Of a stretch of DNA of 64,000 nt, positions 1 through 8,420 are shown piece after piece. Each line of letters begins with the position of its first letter. The first letter of the stretch is position 1. The DNA comes from CAYXLW01 sp964466055 (lineage in GTDB: Bacteria; Patescibacteriota; Gracilibacteria; GCA-2401425), in the NCBI GenBank assembly GCA_964466055.1, contig CAYXLW010000001.1, forward strand, positions 124,001-188,000. Reading direction: 5' to 3'. Position numbers and translations under genes: made by a program. The notes below the pieces were generated by a model, which was not told where the DNA came from, searched no databases, and saw only the letters and a program-made list of their open reading frames with translations.

Positions 1-1749
1 GGGGCAAATATGCAACGTCAGTCAGTTTCACTTACTTCACCAAATTCTCCAATAGTTGGTACAGGGCTTGAAGGAATGGTAGCACGTGCTTCAGGGCAGG
101 TTGTAACTGCTAGAATGAAAGGAAAAGTTATATTTGCTGATGCTCAGGAAATTGAGGTTATGTATGATGATGGCAAAAAAGAATCTTATGAAATCGATGT
201 TTATAAACGATCTAATCAAGCGACATCAATTCATATGAAAGTGAGAGTAGTAAGTGGACAATCTGTGAATGAAGGAGATGTACTTGCAGATGGTGCATCA
301 GTTGATAATGGAGATTTAGCTTTAGGTCAAAACTTATTAGTGGCATATATGCCATGGAAAGGGTATAACTTTGAAGACGCGATAATAATCTCAGATAGAG
401 TAGTTAGAAATGGTTATTACGATTCAATTCATATTGAGGAGTATACAGTTGATATTCGAGATACAAAACTTGGACCAGAAATAATGACTCGTGATATTCC
501 TAATGTTGGAGAAGCAAAACTAAAGGATCTTGATATAGATGGGATTATAAGAATTGGTGCATTTGTAAGAGAAGGGGATATTCTTGTTGGTAAAATTACT
601 CCAAAAGGTGAAACAGAACTTACTCCAGAAGAAAGGCTTTTACAGGCTATTTTCGGAGATATGGCAAAGGATGTTAAAGACACTTCGCTTAGACTTGCAG
701 GGGGAGAAGGAGGGAAAATAATTGATATACAAATACTTACTAGAAAAGATGGTGATGAGCTACAAACTGGAGTCATTAAACAAGTTCATGTAATTGTTGC
801 TCAGCAAAGACGTCTTGAAGTAGGGGATAAGATGGCGGGACGACACGGAAATAAAGGTGTTGTATCTAGAATTGTATCACAAGAAGATATGCCATATTTA
901 GAAGATGGAACTCCTATTGATATTATTTTGAATCCACTTGGAGTAGCTTCACGTATGAATATTGGACAAATTTTAGAAGCACATCTTGGATTAGCTGCAC
1001 AAAAATTAGGAATAAAAGTTTCTACTCCTGCATTAAATGGAATTAAGCCTGCAGATGTTAAGAAACTAATGTTAGATGCGGAACTTCCTGAAGATGGCAA
1101 ATTCCAATTATACGATGGTAATACAGGGGAGCCATTTGCTAGAAAAACAATGGTAGGAATTTCTTACATATTAAAACTTTCTCACTTAGTAGAAGATAAA
1201 ATTCATGCGAGATCAGTTGGTCCATATTCACTTGTAACACAACAACCTTTAGGAGGTAAAGCTCAACATGGAGGACAGAGATTTGGTGAAATGGAGGTTT
1301 GGGCTCTTGAGGCTTATGGTGCTGCATACACGTTACAGGAAATGCTAACTATTAAATCAGATGATGTTATTGGAAGATCTAGGGCTTATGAAGATATTGT
1401 AAAAGGTCGACCAATAAGAAAGCCATCTATTCCAGAATCATTCAATGTTCTTGTTCGTGAATTGCAAGCACTATGTTTAAATGTTGAACTTCTTGCGGAA
1501 TATAATGGAGAAGATGATATAGATGAAATAAAACATATAAATGTATTAGATGAAGATGAAATTGAAGATATTTCTGAAAATGATAAAATTATAGAATTAA
1601 ATGAAGAAGAAGATGAAGAAGAAATTAAACAGGAATTACATGATGATGCGTATGACGATGAATTAGATGAAGATCTTTCAGATGAAATAGATATGACGGA
1701 AACAGATGAATTCCCAGAACATTTAAATGAAGACGAAAAAGATATTTAA
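1..1749 (+). CDS. rpoB: RNA polymerase beta subunit, C-terminal part (5' end outside window)
   Basis: This is the beta subunit of the core RNA polymerase. The reading frame is open from base 1 and already reads GANMQRQ, a conserved internal RpoB motif, so the N-terminal half lies before the window. Visible family blocks are NLLVAYMPWKGYNFEDAI, KITPKGETELTPEERLLQAI, the GDKMAGRHGNKGVVS block that contributes to the active-site region, and the C-terminal GGKAQHGGQRFGEMEVWALE clamp element. After the usual end of the family (near LCLNVELL) the protein carries an extra tail of about 80 residues, extremely rich in Asp and Glu, before the TAA. It is followed by ssb and rpoC on the same strand. The identity is certain; the acidic tail is the only unusual part. 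Confidence 0.98.
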   Translation, partial: GANMQRQSVSLTSPNSPIVGTGLEGMVARASGQVVTARMKGKVIFADAQEIEVMYDDGKKESYEIDVYKRSNQATSIHMKVRVVSGQSVNEGDVLADGASVDNGDLALGQNLLVAYMPWKGYNFEDAIIISDRVVRNGYYDSIHIEEYTVDIRDTKLGPEIMTRDIPNVGEAKLKDLDIDGIIRIGAFVREGDILVGKITPKGETELTPEERLLQAIFGDMAKDVKDTSLRLAGGEGGKIIDIQILTRKDGDELQTGVIKQVHVIVAQQRRLEVGDKMAGRHGNKGVVSRIVSQEDMPYLEDGTPIDIILNPLGVASRMNIGQILEAHLGLAAQKLGIKVSTPALNGIKPADVKKLMLDAELPEDGKFQLYDGNTGEPFARKTMVGISYILKLSHLVEDKIHARSVGPYSLVTQQPLGGKAQHGGQRFGEMEVWALEAYGAAYTLQEMLTIKSDDVIGRSRAYEDIVKGRPIRKPSIPESFNVLVRELQALCLNVELLAEYNGEDDIDEIKHINVLDEDEIEDISENDKIIELNEEEDEEEIKQELHDDAYDDELDEDLSDEIDMTETDEFPEHLNEDEKDI

Positions 1750-1829
1750 TTATAATATAAAAATTTTGAAGAATTAAAATTAGAAACAGGTTTAATATAT
1801 TTAATTTATATCATTTAATTTTTAGGAAT

Positions 1830-2294
1830 ATGCGAAGTGTAAACAAGGTAATACTTATTGGAAATCTTACGAAAGATCCCGTTATTAAAACTACAGAACG
1901 TGGACAGAAAATAGTAACTTTCACTCTTGCTACAAACAGAGAATGGGTTGATAGCTCAGGAGAAAAGAAATCTCTTGCTGAATTTCATAATATTGCAGTA
2001 TGGGGACGACTTGCTGATATTTGTGAAAAGTATTTAAAAAAAGGTAAATTAATATTTGTTGAAGGATATTTAAAAACTAGATACTGGGAATCACCAGAAG
2101 GAATCCGTCTTAGTAGAACAGAAATTGTTGCATATGATATGGTTATGCTTAATAAACGTGATGATATTGAAATAGATGATAATATTCCGATGGCAGAAAA
2201 AGAAATTCTGGAATCAGATATTTTTGATGGTATTGGAGAAGAAATATTTCACTCTTCAGAAGATGGAGATGATAGTTTTGAATTGCCAAAATAA
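1830..2294 (+). CDS. ssb: Single-stranded DNA-binding protein
   Basis: SSB coats single-stranded DNA in replication, repair and recombination. The N-terminal ~112 residues form the SSB OB-fold: MRSVNKVILIGNLTKDP, then TFTLATNREW, a HNIAVWGRLADICEKYLKKG block and FVEGYLKTRYW. The remaining ~40 residues are acidic and probably disordered. The C-terminus reads DDSFELPK, so the usual partner-binding tip (acidic residues ending in a Pro-Phe pair) is not present in its standard form. The gene lies 80 bases after rpoB and 172 bases before rpoC, an unusual place for ssb. TAGGA a few bases before the ATG is one of the few Shine-Dalgarno-like sequences in the window. Confidence 0.95.
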   Translation: MRSVNKVILIGNLTKDPVIKTTERGQKIVTFTLATNREWVDSSGEKKSLAEFHNIAVWGRLADICEKYLKKGKLIFVEGYLKTRYWESPEGIRLSRTEIVAYDMVMLNKRDDIEIDDNIPMAEKEILESDIFDGIGEEIFHSSEDGDDSFELPK

Positions 2295-2466
2295 GTAAAT
2301 AATTATAAATAAACAATAGTTAACGAGGAGTAATTTATAGTAAGCTTTGAGTGAAAAATAATTTAATGAGAGGATTGTTATTTAAATTTTCATTTGTCAG
2401 TCTTGAGTTCTTACTCTCTCCTGACTTATGACTAGACTAGAGATTAATTTTTTAATATAGCGTTAT

Positions 2467-5400
2467 ATGTCTATTTATACTGGTAAAGTGGCTAAAGACT
2501 TTGATGCCATTGCATTAACAATTGCAAGTCCTGAACAAATTGCAGAATGGTCTTATGGAGAAGTAACAAAGCCTGAAACGATTAATTATCGTACTCAGAA
2601 ACCTGAGCGTGAAGGTTTGTTTTGTGAAAAGATATTTGGACCTACAAAAAACTGGGAGTGTTATTGTGGGAAATATAAGAGAATTAGATATAAAGGTGTA
2701 ATTTGTGAACGTTGTGGTGTTGAGGTAACTCGTGCTATTGTTCGACGTGAAAGAATGGCTCATATAAATTTAGCAGTTCCAATTTCTCATGTTTGGTATT
2801 TAAGATCAACTCCCTCAAGAATTGGGCTATTAATAGATTTACCAGTAAAAACACTTGAGCAGATTGTTTATTTTGCAGCTTATATTGTGATTGAAGTCGA
2901 TAAAAAAGAAAAAGAGTCAGCTGTAGAAGATTTAGAAGCTAGCTTAAAAATTCATAAAACGCAGAAGAAAGAAGAGGTACAAGCAGAGCTTAGTAAAATG
3001 AAGCGTCAGCTAAAAGAAGGGGAAATTAAAGAAAAAGAATATTTAAAATATGAATCTGAACAGGCAGAAGAAATTGAATCAATGGAACTTTCTTATGAAA
3101 ATTTACGAGATGATTTAAAAAATCTTGAACCAGGTGCAGTTTTAAATGAGCTAGAATATAGAGAACTTTCAATGAAATTTGGACATGTTTTTACTGCAGG
3201 AACTGGAGCTGAATCCATCCGTACAATTCTAGAAAAAATAGATTTAACAGAGTATATTGATTCGCTAACTGAAGAAATGAAATCATCTTCTGGGCAGAAA
3301 GAAAAAAAGATATTTAAGCGAATTAGACTTGCTTCTTCGTTACGTCGTGCAAGAATTCGACCAGAATGGATGATTCTTACTAAGCTTCCAATTTTGCCTC
3401 CCGATATTAGACCTATGATTCAACTTGATGGAGGACGATTTGCAGCATCGGATTTGAATGATCTTTATAGAAGGGTTATTAATAGAAATAATCGTCTTAG
3501 TCGTTTATTGCAACTAGGAGCACCTGAGGTAATTTGTAGAAATGAAAAGAGAATGCTTCAAGAAGCTGTTGATACTCTTCTTAATAATTCTCCAAGAGCA
3601 GGGAGATCTGCGTTTACAGCAGGAGATAGAAGGAGACTTAAATCTCTTTCCGACATGTTGAAAGGAAAACAAGGAAGATTTAGGCAAAATCTTCTTGGTA
3701 AACGTGTTGATTATTCAGGAAGATCTGTAATTGTTGTTGGTCCAAATTTAAAATTACATCAATGTGGATTACCTAAAACAATGGCATTAAAATTATTTAA
3801 GCCTTTTGTTATTGGAACATTAATTCGTGAGGAATATGCTTATAATGTAAAGGGAGCGGAAAGACTTATACAAGCAAACAAAAAAATAGTTTGGGATATA
3901 TTAGATCGGGTTACGAAAGGACGTTATGTGCTTTTAAATAGAGCCCCAACTCTTCATAGACTTGGGATTCAAGCTTTTGAACCACTTCTTATTGAGGGGA
4001 AAGCAATTCAGCTTCATCCTCTTGTTTGCGTTGCTTTTAATGCAGATTTTGATGGTGATCAAATGGCAGTGCATCTTCCTATTTCTGAAGCTGCACAAAG
4101 AGAAGCTAGAGAACTTATTTGTGCTAAAAATAATATATTAAAACCATCTTCAGGACATCCAATTGTTTCACCAACTCAGGATATGATTCTTGGGATATAT
4201 TATCTTACAGCAATACATGAGGGACTAGAGGGTGAAGGAAAAGTATTTAAAGATATTTCGGAGGCAGTCAATATTTATAGAATGGGTGGAGTTGATCTTC
4301 AAGCAAAGGTAAAAATAAGGCTTAAAACAAGAAAAGATACTCAAGAAATTATTGAAACTTCAGTTGGGAGAGCTATTTTTAATTCAATTGTTCCAATCGA
4401 TGTTATCGGATACCAAAATATACATTTCAAGAAAAAAGAGTTAGAAAATATTCTTGCTGAAGTTTTTAATAAAGCAGGAACAGAAGTTGCTGCGGAATTT
4501 GCTGATAACATAAAAAGAGTAGGATTTAAATTTGCAACTAAATCAGGACTTTCAATCTCAGCATTTGATCTTAAAATCCCTAAAGAAAAGAATGAAATTA
4601 TAGAAGAGTCAGAAAATATTATAAAAGAAATTAATACATACTTTGAACGTGGTATCATTACTGATGATGAAAGGTATAGGCATACAATAAAAGTATGGGC
4701 GAAAACAAAAAATGACATTGCTTCAAAAATGATTAAGGTATACGAAAAAGATGAGTTCAACCATATATATTATATGATCGACTCAGGAGCTAGAGGTAAC
4801 TGGGGGCAGATAACTCAGTTGTCAGGAATGAAGGGACTTGTGGCTAATCCAGGAGGTCGTACTATTGAACTTCCAATTAAATCAAATCTTTTTGAAGGAT
4901 TTACTATTCTAGAGTATTTTAATGCGACACATGGTGGACGTAAAGGTAAGTCAGATACTGCTTTAAAAACAGCAGAAGCAGGATATTTAACACGTCGTCT
5001 AGTAGATGCAGTACAAGATATAATAGTAAGAGAAGATGATTGTGGTTCAAATGAGGGTATAGTAGTTACTCGTACGGAATCTGAACAAATTGGAGAAGCT
5101 TTTGAAAATAAAATTTATGGTCGTACTTTACTTTCTGATATTGTTACGAAAGATAATAAAGTTCTAAGAAAGGCAGGAGAAGAAATCGATAGGGAGACAA
5201 TTAAAGCTATTGTAAAAAACAATATATCTGAAGTTGAGGTTAGATCTCTTATTACTTGTTTGACTGAAAATGGAGTATGCAAAAAATGTTATGGTAAAGA
5301 CCTTGCATATGACAATACAGTAGATATTGGGACTCCAGTTGGTATTATTGCTGCTCAAGCTATTGGTGAGCCAGGAACACAGCTTACGATGCGTACTTTC

Positions 5401-6354
5401 CATTCAGGGGGAGTTGCTGAAGGAGGAGATATTACTCAAGGACTTACAAGGGTGGAAGAGTTGTTTGAAGCACGTGCACCAAAAACACCTGCAGTATTTT
5501 CAGAGATTGAGGGAAAGGTTAAATTGATGCCAACAGAAGAAGGAATAGAAATTATGGTAATGACTCAAAAGTTGGGTGATGATACATTTAAAATTTCAGG
5601 AGAATTTAAAATAGTAGTAGAAAAAGGTGATGAAGTGAGAGAAAAACAAGTTATTGCTCGTTCAAAAATTAATAAAGAGGTTATAAGAGCGAAGGGTTCT
5701 GGTGTTGTTGATAAAATAAGTGAAGAAGAGATTGTTATTAACCATAAAGAAAAACAATCTGTTGTATATAAACTTGAGCGAAATGACTCATTGAAAGTTG
5801 AAGATGGAGATACAGTAAAAATAGGAGATCCTTTAAGTGCTGGACACTATAATGTTAGGGATTTAATAATTGCTACAGATTATCTTACTGCTCAAAAATA
5901 TATTTTAAGAGAAGTGCAAACTATTTATGCATCGCAAGGGCAGTCCATTAATGATAAGCATATTGAAATTATAGTAAAACAAATGTTCTCTAAGGTTAAA
6001 GTTATAGAGCCAGGAGACTCAAAATTTCTTCCAGGAGAAATTATTGATTTTGTTCAATATACTAAAATAAATAAAAATCTTGAAGAAGAAGGAAAGGTTA
6101 AAATAAATGGTGAGAGACTTTTACTTGGACTTACTCGTGTATCACTTGCTACTGATTCTTGGTTAAGTGCGGCTTCATTCCAAGAAACAATTAGAGTATT
6201 GGTAGAAGCTTCAGTGACTAGAAAAGTTGATAGACTTAAAGGTCTAAAAGAGAATGTTATTATTGGTAAACCTATTCCTGTTGGCTATCTTTATAGAGAT
6301 CGTCTTAACTCTCCAAGGAGTGAAGATTTTAATTTAGAGGAAGAAATAGCTTAG
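2467..6354 (+). CDS. rpoC: RNA polymerase beta' subunit
   Basis: Catalytic beta' subunit of RNA polymerase, 1295 residues. The N-terminal zinc site is visible as C65-x-C67 and C80-x2-C83. The catalytic Mg-binding motif NADFDGDQ has DFDGD at residues 527-531. The second zinc cluster is in the segment CLTENGVCKKCYG. The trigger-loop/bridge-helix region carries PVGIIAAQAIGEPGTQLTMR. No in-frame TGA occurs, which supports the standard code. The 172-base gap before it is AT-rich with one GTCAG...CTGAC inverted repeat (about 2398-2426) and could hold its own promoter, but I cannot define one. A terminator follows directly, so rpoC ends the transcription unit. Confidence 0.99.
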   Translation: MSIYTGKVAKDFDAIALTIASPEQIAEWSYGEVTKPETINYRTQKPEREGLFCEKIFGPTKNWECYCGKYKRIRYKGVICERCGVEVTRAIVRRERMAHINLAVPISHVWYLRSTPSRIGLLIDLPVKTLEQIVYFAAYIVIEVDKKEKESAVEDLEASLKIHKTQKKEEVQAELSKMKRQLKEGEIKEKEYLKYESEQAEEIESMELSYENLRDDLKNLEPGAVLNELEYRELSMKFGHVFTAGTGAESIRTILEKIDLTEYIDSLTEEMKSSSGQKEKKIFKRIRLASSLRRARIRPEWMILTKLPILPPDIRPMIQLDGGRFAASDLNDLYRRVINRNNRLSRLLQLGAPEVICRNEKRMLQEAVDTLLNNSPRAGRSAFTAGDRRRLKSLSDMLKGKQGRFRQNLLGKRVDYSGRSVIVVGPNLKLHQCGLPKTMALKLFKPFVIGTLIREEYAYNVKGAERLIQANKKIVWDILDRVTKGRYVLLNRAPTLHRLGIQAFEPLLIEGKAIQLHPLVCVAFNADFDGDQMAVHLPISEAAQREARELICAKNNILKPSSGHPIVSPTQDMILGIYYLTAIHEGLEGEGKVFKDISEAVNIYRMGGVDLQAKVKIRLKTRKDTQEIIETSVGRAIFNSIVPIDVIGYQNIHFKKKELENILAEVFNKAGTEVAAEFADNIKRVGFKFATKSGLSISAFDLKIPKEKNEIIEESENIIKEINTYFERGIITDDERYRHTIKVWAKTKNDIASKMIKVYEKDEFNHIYYMIDSGARGNWGQITQLSGMKGLVANPGGRTIELPIKSNLFEGFTILEYFNATHGGRKGKSDTALKTAEAGYLTRRLVDAVQDIIVREDDCGSNEGIVVTRTESEQIGEAFENKIYGRTLLSDIVTKDNKVLRKAGEEIDRETIKAIVKNNISEVEVRSLITCLTENGVCKKCYGKDLAYDNTVDIGTPVGIIAAQAIGEPGTQLTMRTFHSGGVAEGGDITQGLTRVEELFEARAPKTPAVFSEIEGKVKLMPTEEGIEIMVMTQKLGDDTFKISGEFKIVVEKGDEVREKQVIARSKINKEVIRAKGSGVVDKISEEEIVINHKEKQSVVYKLERNDSLKVEDGDTVKIGDPLSAGHYNVRDLIIATDYLTAQKYILREVQTIYASQGQSINDKHIEIIVKQMFSKVKVIEPGDSKFLPGEIIDFVQYTKINKNLEEEGKVKINGERLLLGLTRVSLATDSWLSAASFQETIRVLVEASVTRKVDRLKGLKENVIIGKPIPVGYLYRDRLNSPRSEDFNLEEEIA

Positions 6355-6370
6355 TTTTTCTATAAAAAAT

Positions 6371-6403
6371 ATACCCCTTTGTTTATTCACCGGGGTATTT
6401 TTG
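6371..6403 (+). terminator. Rho-independent terminator after rpoC
   Basis: ATACCCC (6371-6377) pairs perfectly with GGGGTAT (6392-6398), separated by a 14-base loop and followed by TTTTTG. It starts 17 bases after the rpoC stop codon. Confidence 0.85.
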
Positions 6404-6481
6404 TTTAACTAGTTTTTTGTCAATATTGAAAATTTAAAATAAAGATTATACAATTTACTTAATACTCTTTAAATTTTCAAT

Positions 6482-7762
6482 ATGCCATTATATCAAAATA
6501 CATTAAAACAGATTAATAAAGCTGCTGATAAAATGAATCTTTCAAGTAAAATGCTGGAAAGACTCAAAGTTCCAGAAAGAGTTCTGGAAGTAAATTTTTC
6601 TTATAAAAAAGATAATGGGGAAGAAGAATTGGTAAAAGGTTTCCGTGTTCAGCATTCAACAGTTAGAGGTCCTGCTAAAGGTGGAATTCGTTATCATCCT
6701 CAAGTAGATATGGAAGAAGTAAAAGCTTTAGCGGGTTGGATGAGCATAAAATGTGCGGTAGTAGATATTCCTCTAGGAGGAGGAAAAGGTGGTGTAATAA
6801 TTGATCCTAGAAATCTTTCAGAAAAAGAAAAAGAAAATCTCACAAGAAGTTTTACTAATGCAATAGCTCCGATTATTGGACCACACAAAGATGTTCCTGC
6901 TCCAGATGTTTACACAAATGCTCAAACTATGGATTGGATAGCAGATGAATACAGTAAAATCACAGGAGATACTTCAGGTGCGGTTATAACAGGAAAGTCT
7001 ATAGAAAATGGAGGATCTGAAGGGCGTAATACGGCAACGGCAAAAGGTGGAGTTCATATTCTAGAAGAATTTGTAAAAGAAAAAGGACTAAAAAGGAATG
7101 AGCTTACTGTTGCAATACAAGGGTTTGGAAATGCGGGTATGAATATGGCAAAATTCTTATATGATCTTGGATACAAAATAATTGCAGTTAGTGACTCTAA
7201 AGGGGGTGCTTATTGTGAAAATGGAATTGATATAAATTCACTTTCTTCTTTTAAAGAAGCGGGAGGAAAAGTGTCAGAATTTAGAAAACAGTGCTTATGT
7301 GGTAAAGATATGCATATGATTACAAATTCAGAGATATTGATACTAGATGCGGATATTCTTGTTTTATCAGCTTTAGAAAATCAAATAACAGAAGAAAATG
7401 TGAATGATATTGAAGCTAAATATATTTTAGAACTTGCGAATGGACCTATTACCCCTGAAGCAGATGAAGTTTTAATTAATAAGGGGATCACTATTTTCCC
7501 TGATATTTTGGCTAATGCAGGAGGTGTTACGGTAAGTTCTTATGAATGGGAACAAAACTTAAAAGGAGAACATTGGAATATTGAAAAAGTATCTAAAAAA
7601 TTAGAAAAACAAATGATTAGTGCTTTTAATGATGTTAAAAAAGTTGCTGAGGAATTTGAAACAGATTTAAGAACGGCATCTTATATTTTAGCTATTAGAA
7701 GAATTGAAAGAGCTTTCATTAAGTGTAAAGGTGGGGTTTGTGAACATTTTGGTATAAAATAA
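6482..7762 (+). CDS. gdhA: Glutamate dehydrogenase (Glu/Leu/Phe/Val dehydrogenase family)
   Basis: Oxidative deamination of glutamate to 2-oxoglutarate, or the reverse, with NAD(P); 426 residues is the usual length of the hexameric enzyme. The substrate-binding block is VRGPAKGGIRYHP (residues 61-73). The catalytic lysine is K102 in GGGKGG, and the catalytic aspartate is D142 in PAPDV. The Rossmann glycine motif GFGNAG is at 214-219. The start has no Shine-Dalgarno, but the N-terminus aligns with the family. It is the first gene after the rpoC terminator, and an ASCH-like gene follows 23 bases later. Cofactor preference (NAD or NADP) and the exact amino-acid substrate cannot be settled by eye; glutamate is the best guess. 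Confidence 0.93.
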   Translation: MPLYQNTLKQINKAADKMNLSSKMLERLKVPERVLEVNFSYKKDNGEEELVKGFRVQHSTVRGPAKGGIRYHPQVDMEEVKALAGWMSIKCAVVDIPLGGGKGGVIIDPRNLSEKEKENLTRSFTNAIAPIIGPHKDVPAPDVYTNAQTMDWIADEYSKITGDTSGAVITGKSIENGGSEGRNTATAKGGVHILEEFVKEKGLKRNELTVAIQGFGNAGMNMAKFLYDLGYKIIAVSDSKGGAYCENGIDINSLSSFKEAGGKVSEFRKQCLCGKDMHMITNSEILILDADILVLSALENQITEENVNDIEAKYILELANGPITPEADEVLINKGITIFPDILANAGGVTVSSYEWEQNLKGEHWNIEKVSKKLEKQMISAFNDVKKVAEEFETDLRTASYILAIRRIERAFIKCKGGVCEHFGIK

Positions 7763-7785
7763 ATATTTATAATAAACATTTTTAT

Positions 7786-8232
7786 ATGAACTCAGAGGGG
7801 GCATTAGATCATGTAGTATATCTTGATTCAAAATCCAATGAGATGGAGAATTTATTAAATGGTAAAAAAACCATGATAATTCGTGGTGCAACAGGTAGAA
7901 AGTTACCGTATGGAAGAGTGAATAAAGGAGATATTTTATATTTTATTAATAATAATGCAGAAGGTAATGTTAAAGCAAAAGCTACTGTGTCTTCAGTTTT
8001 CAACTCTGATAAAATGAGTGAAGAGGAATCTATTTCTTTGGTAAAGAATAATCAAAAAGTACTCCAATTAACTGATAAGCAGTTTCAAAAATGGGGAGGA
8101 AAGAGATATATTGTTTTAATTGGGGTTTTGAATGTAGAAGAAATTGATTCTTTTATCATTGATAAAAGCAATTATGGGAATATGGATGACTGGCTTCCAG
8201 TAGGAAATATTGAGAGTGTGAAAAAAATCTGA
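7786..8232 (+). CDS. ASCH/PUA-like domain protein
   Basis: A 148-residue protein resembling ASCH-domain proteins, a PUA-like beta-barrel fold linked to RNA binding. The visible ASCH-like core is the stretch with MIIRGATGRKLPYGRV, NKGDILYFINN and VKAKATVSSVF (about residues 26-72). In this family a Gly-Lys-Lys-Thr segment followed by an Arg/Lys-rich loop and KxGD is typical. The C-terminal half ends in a DDWLPVGNIESV segment. It stops with TGA, which helps fix the genetic code. It lies 23 bases after gdhA and could be co-transcribed with it. The molecular role and RNA target are unknown; the fold assignment is by motif resemblance only. Confidence 0.6.
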   Translation: MNSEGALDHVVYLDSKSNEMENLLNGKKTMIIRGATGRKLPYGRVNKGDILYFINNNAEGNVKAKATVSSVFNSDKMSEEESISLVKNNQKVLQLTDKQFQKWGGKRYIVLIGVLNVEEIDSFIIDKSNYGNMDDWLPVGNIESVKKI

Positions 8233-8313
8233 TAAAAATTTGCTTTTTTTTAAAAATTAAATAAAATTTGCTTGATGAATATAGGAAATATTAAATTTTG
8301 GGGATTCTTTTAT

Positions 8314-8390
8314 AAAAAACTCTTTTAGTGAGATAAGTGTTTTGTTTTAGTTTAAATAACTCTTTACTCACATACGTAAAGAGTTTTTTT
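8314..8390 (+). promoter_or_regulatory. Candidate transcription attenuator in the aspartokinase leader
   Basis: AACTCTTTAC (8358-8367) pairs perfectly with GTAAAGAGTT (8376-8385), followed by a run of seven T (8384-8390): a terminator that sits upstream of the aspartokinase start at 8421. An earlier arm, AAAAAACTCTTT (8314-8325), is perfectly complementary to AAAGAGTTTTTT (8378-8389), and GTGAG (8328-8332) matches CTCAC (8367-8371). The two structures exclude each other, the arrangement expected of an attenuator. A possible promoter lies just upstream (TTGCTT near 8270, TTAAAT 17 bases further). I do not recognise a lysine riboswitch or a T-box. It could instead simply be the terminator of the preceding gene. 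Confidence 0.5.
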
Positions 8391-8420
8391 AATAAATTTT
8401 ATTATTTAATTAATTTAGGC

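Noticed and set aside
8337..8420. Longer aspartokinase start at GTG 8337
   Set aside because: It would encode the terminator hairpin and adds 28 residues not expected before the KFGGTSV motif; ATG 8421 fits the family.
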